In this document: in pieces, positions 63,882-64,000 of the stretch | Layout: the number at the start of each line of letters is the position of its first letter | Position numbering within the stretch: position 1 is the stretch's first letter | NCBI RefSeq assembly: GCF_020524025.1 | Contig: NZ_JAIVKN010000001.1 | Span: forward strand, 1,195,457-1,259,456 | Direction of reading: 5' to 3' | Source of the DNA: Halobacillus litoralis | GTDB taxonomy: Bacteria; Bacillota; Bacilli; Bacillales; Halobacillaceae | DNA length: 64,000 nucleotides | Translations under genes and position numbers: made by a program | Notes under the pieces: model-generated | What the model saw: only the letters and a program-made list of their open reading frames with translations | Databases searched by the model: none | Told to the model about the DNA's origin: nothing

Positions 63882-64000
63882 TGTCAACAACGGTTTAAAA
63901 TTCCCTGTTTTCAACGTAATCAAATTCCCTATTATCAGCGGATTTTGGCTGGCTGTATGCCAGCCTTTTTCTTTTCCCTTAAGCGATAAGAGTCTCCTTT
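63882..64000 (-). mobile_element. end of an IS21-family insertion sequence
   Basis: The terminus reads TGTCAACAACGG from 63882, beginning with the TG expected of IS21-family ends. Two copies of AAATTCCCT (63898-63906 and 63922-63930) 24 nt apart look like the repeated terminal transposase-binding sites of this family. An istB tail reads inward on the minus strand. The rest of the element lies beyond the right edge. Confidence 0.72.
63935..64000 (-). CDS. istB: IstB-like transposition ATP-binding protein, C-terminal fragment
   Basis: The last 21 codons and the TGA of a minus-strand gene: KGDSYRLREKKKAGIQPAK, the usual end of IstB helper ATPases (GDSYRL...), which help the IS21 transposase IstA. 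The gene runs off the window. Confidence 0.75.
   Translation of the reverse strand, partial: KGDSYRLREKKKAGIQPAKIR

Noticed and set aside
59850..64000. CRISPR array or tRNA gene in the AT-rich end region
   Set aside because: I looked for regularly spaced repeats and tRNA-like clover-leaf sequences and saw none.

Overview
The window looks like a chromosomal segment of a low-to-moderate GC, endospore-forming, probably moderately halophilic member of the Bacillaceae. A Halobacillus/Pontibacillus-type organism is my inference from acidic protein composition and gene content. Spore markers are SpoVIF, a YjcZ-family peptide, a sporulenol-synthase-type SqhC, and a DUF2642 protein next to a manganese catalase. 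Gram-positive markers are strong AGGAGG-type ribosome binding sites, lipoprotein lipoboxes, a class D sortase and a CYP102 (P450 BM3) self-sufficient monooxygenase with its TetR repressor.

Layout. 0-5.5 kb: a truncated membrane gene, sortase D beside an anchored surface lipoprotein-carrier-like protein, a DUF421 protein, and an operon of three small membrane proteins behind a frameshifted alpha/beta hydrolase. 5.5-11 kb: a FusB-type EF-G-binding protein with a possible leader peptide, a DHA2 drug exporter, GMP reductase and an Fe-alcohol dehydrogenase. 11-18 kb: a membrane diguanylate cyclase, a 1060-residue secreted glycosidase-like protein, a processive GT2 synthase and a membrane HEAT-repeat protein, together a candidate surface polysaccharide locus. 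19-22 kb: a manganese-type ABC importer behind two MntR-like boxes. 23-32 kb: small membrane proteins and sporulation-related genes (spoVIF, DUF2268, yjcZ, sqhC, DUF2642, Mn-catalase). 32-40 kb: a Crp/Fnr regulator between two YdcZ transporters, a C45 acyltransferase, a K+/H+ antiporter, a flavin oxidoreductase, an ABC-F ATPase and a YczE protein. 40-45 kb: a nitroreductase and the CYP102/TetR operon with two matching operators. 45-60 kb: a run of housekeeping-accessory genes (Nudix, a UDG-VOC fusion, methyltransferase, isochorismatase, GNAT, AraC, a MarR/MFS pair with tandem operators, unknown lipoproteins, an SDR, an M14 carboxypeptidase, an aminoglycoside phosphotransferase-fold kinase, a monooxygenase).

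60-64 kb is different: AT-richer, with few intact genes. It holds a GIY-YIG-like nuclease whose ribosome binding site sits in a hairpin, a protein with a PD-(D/E)xK-like N-terminus, a roughly 430-codon gene broken by two in-frame TAA stops and two single-base frameshifts, and a broken plus-strand gene cut by the end of an IS21-family element whose istB tail runs off the right edge. This looks like a decaying accessory island.

The strongest leads are the c-di-GMP-associated polysaccharide locus, the UDG-VOC fusion, the possible FusB leader-peptide attenuator, the RBS-sequestering hairpin on the GIY-YIG gene, and the decaying island. All function calls come from reading motifs by eye, without database searches.
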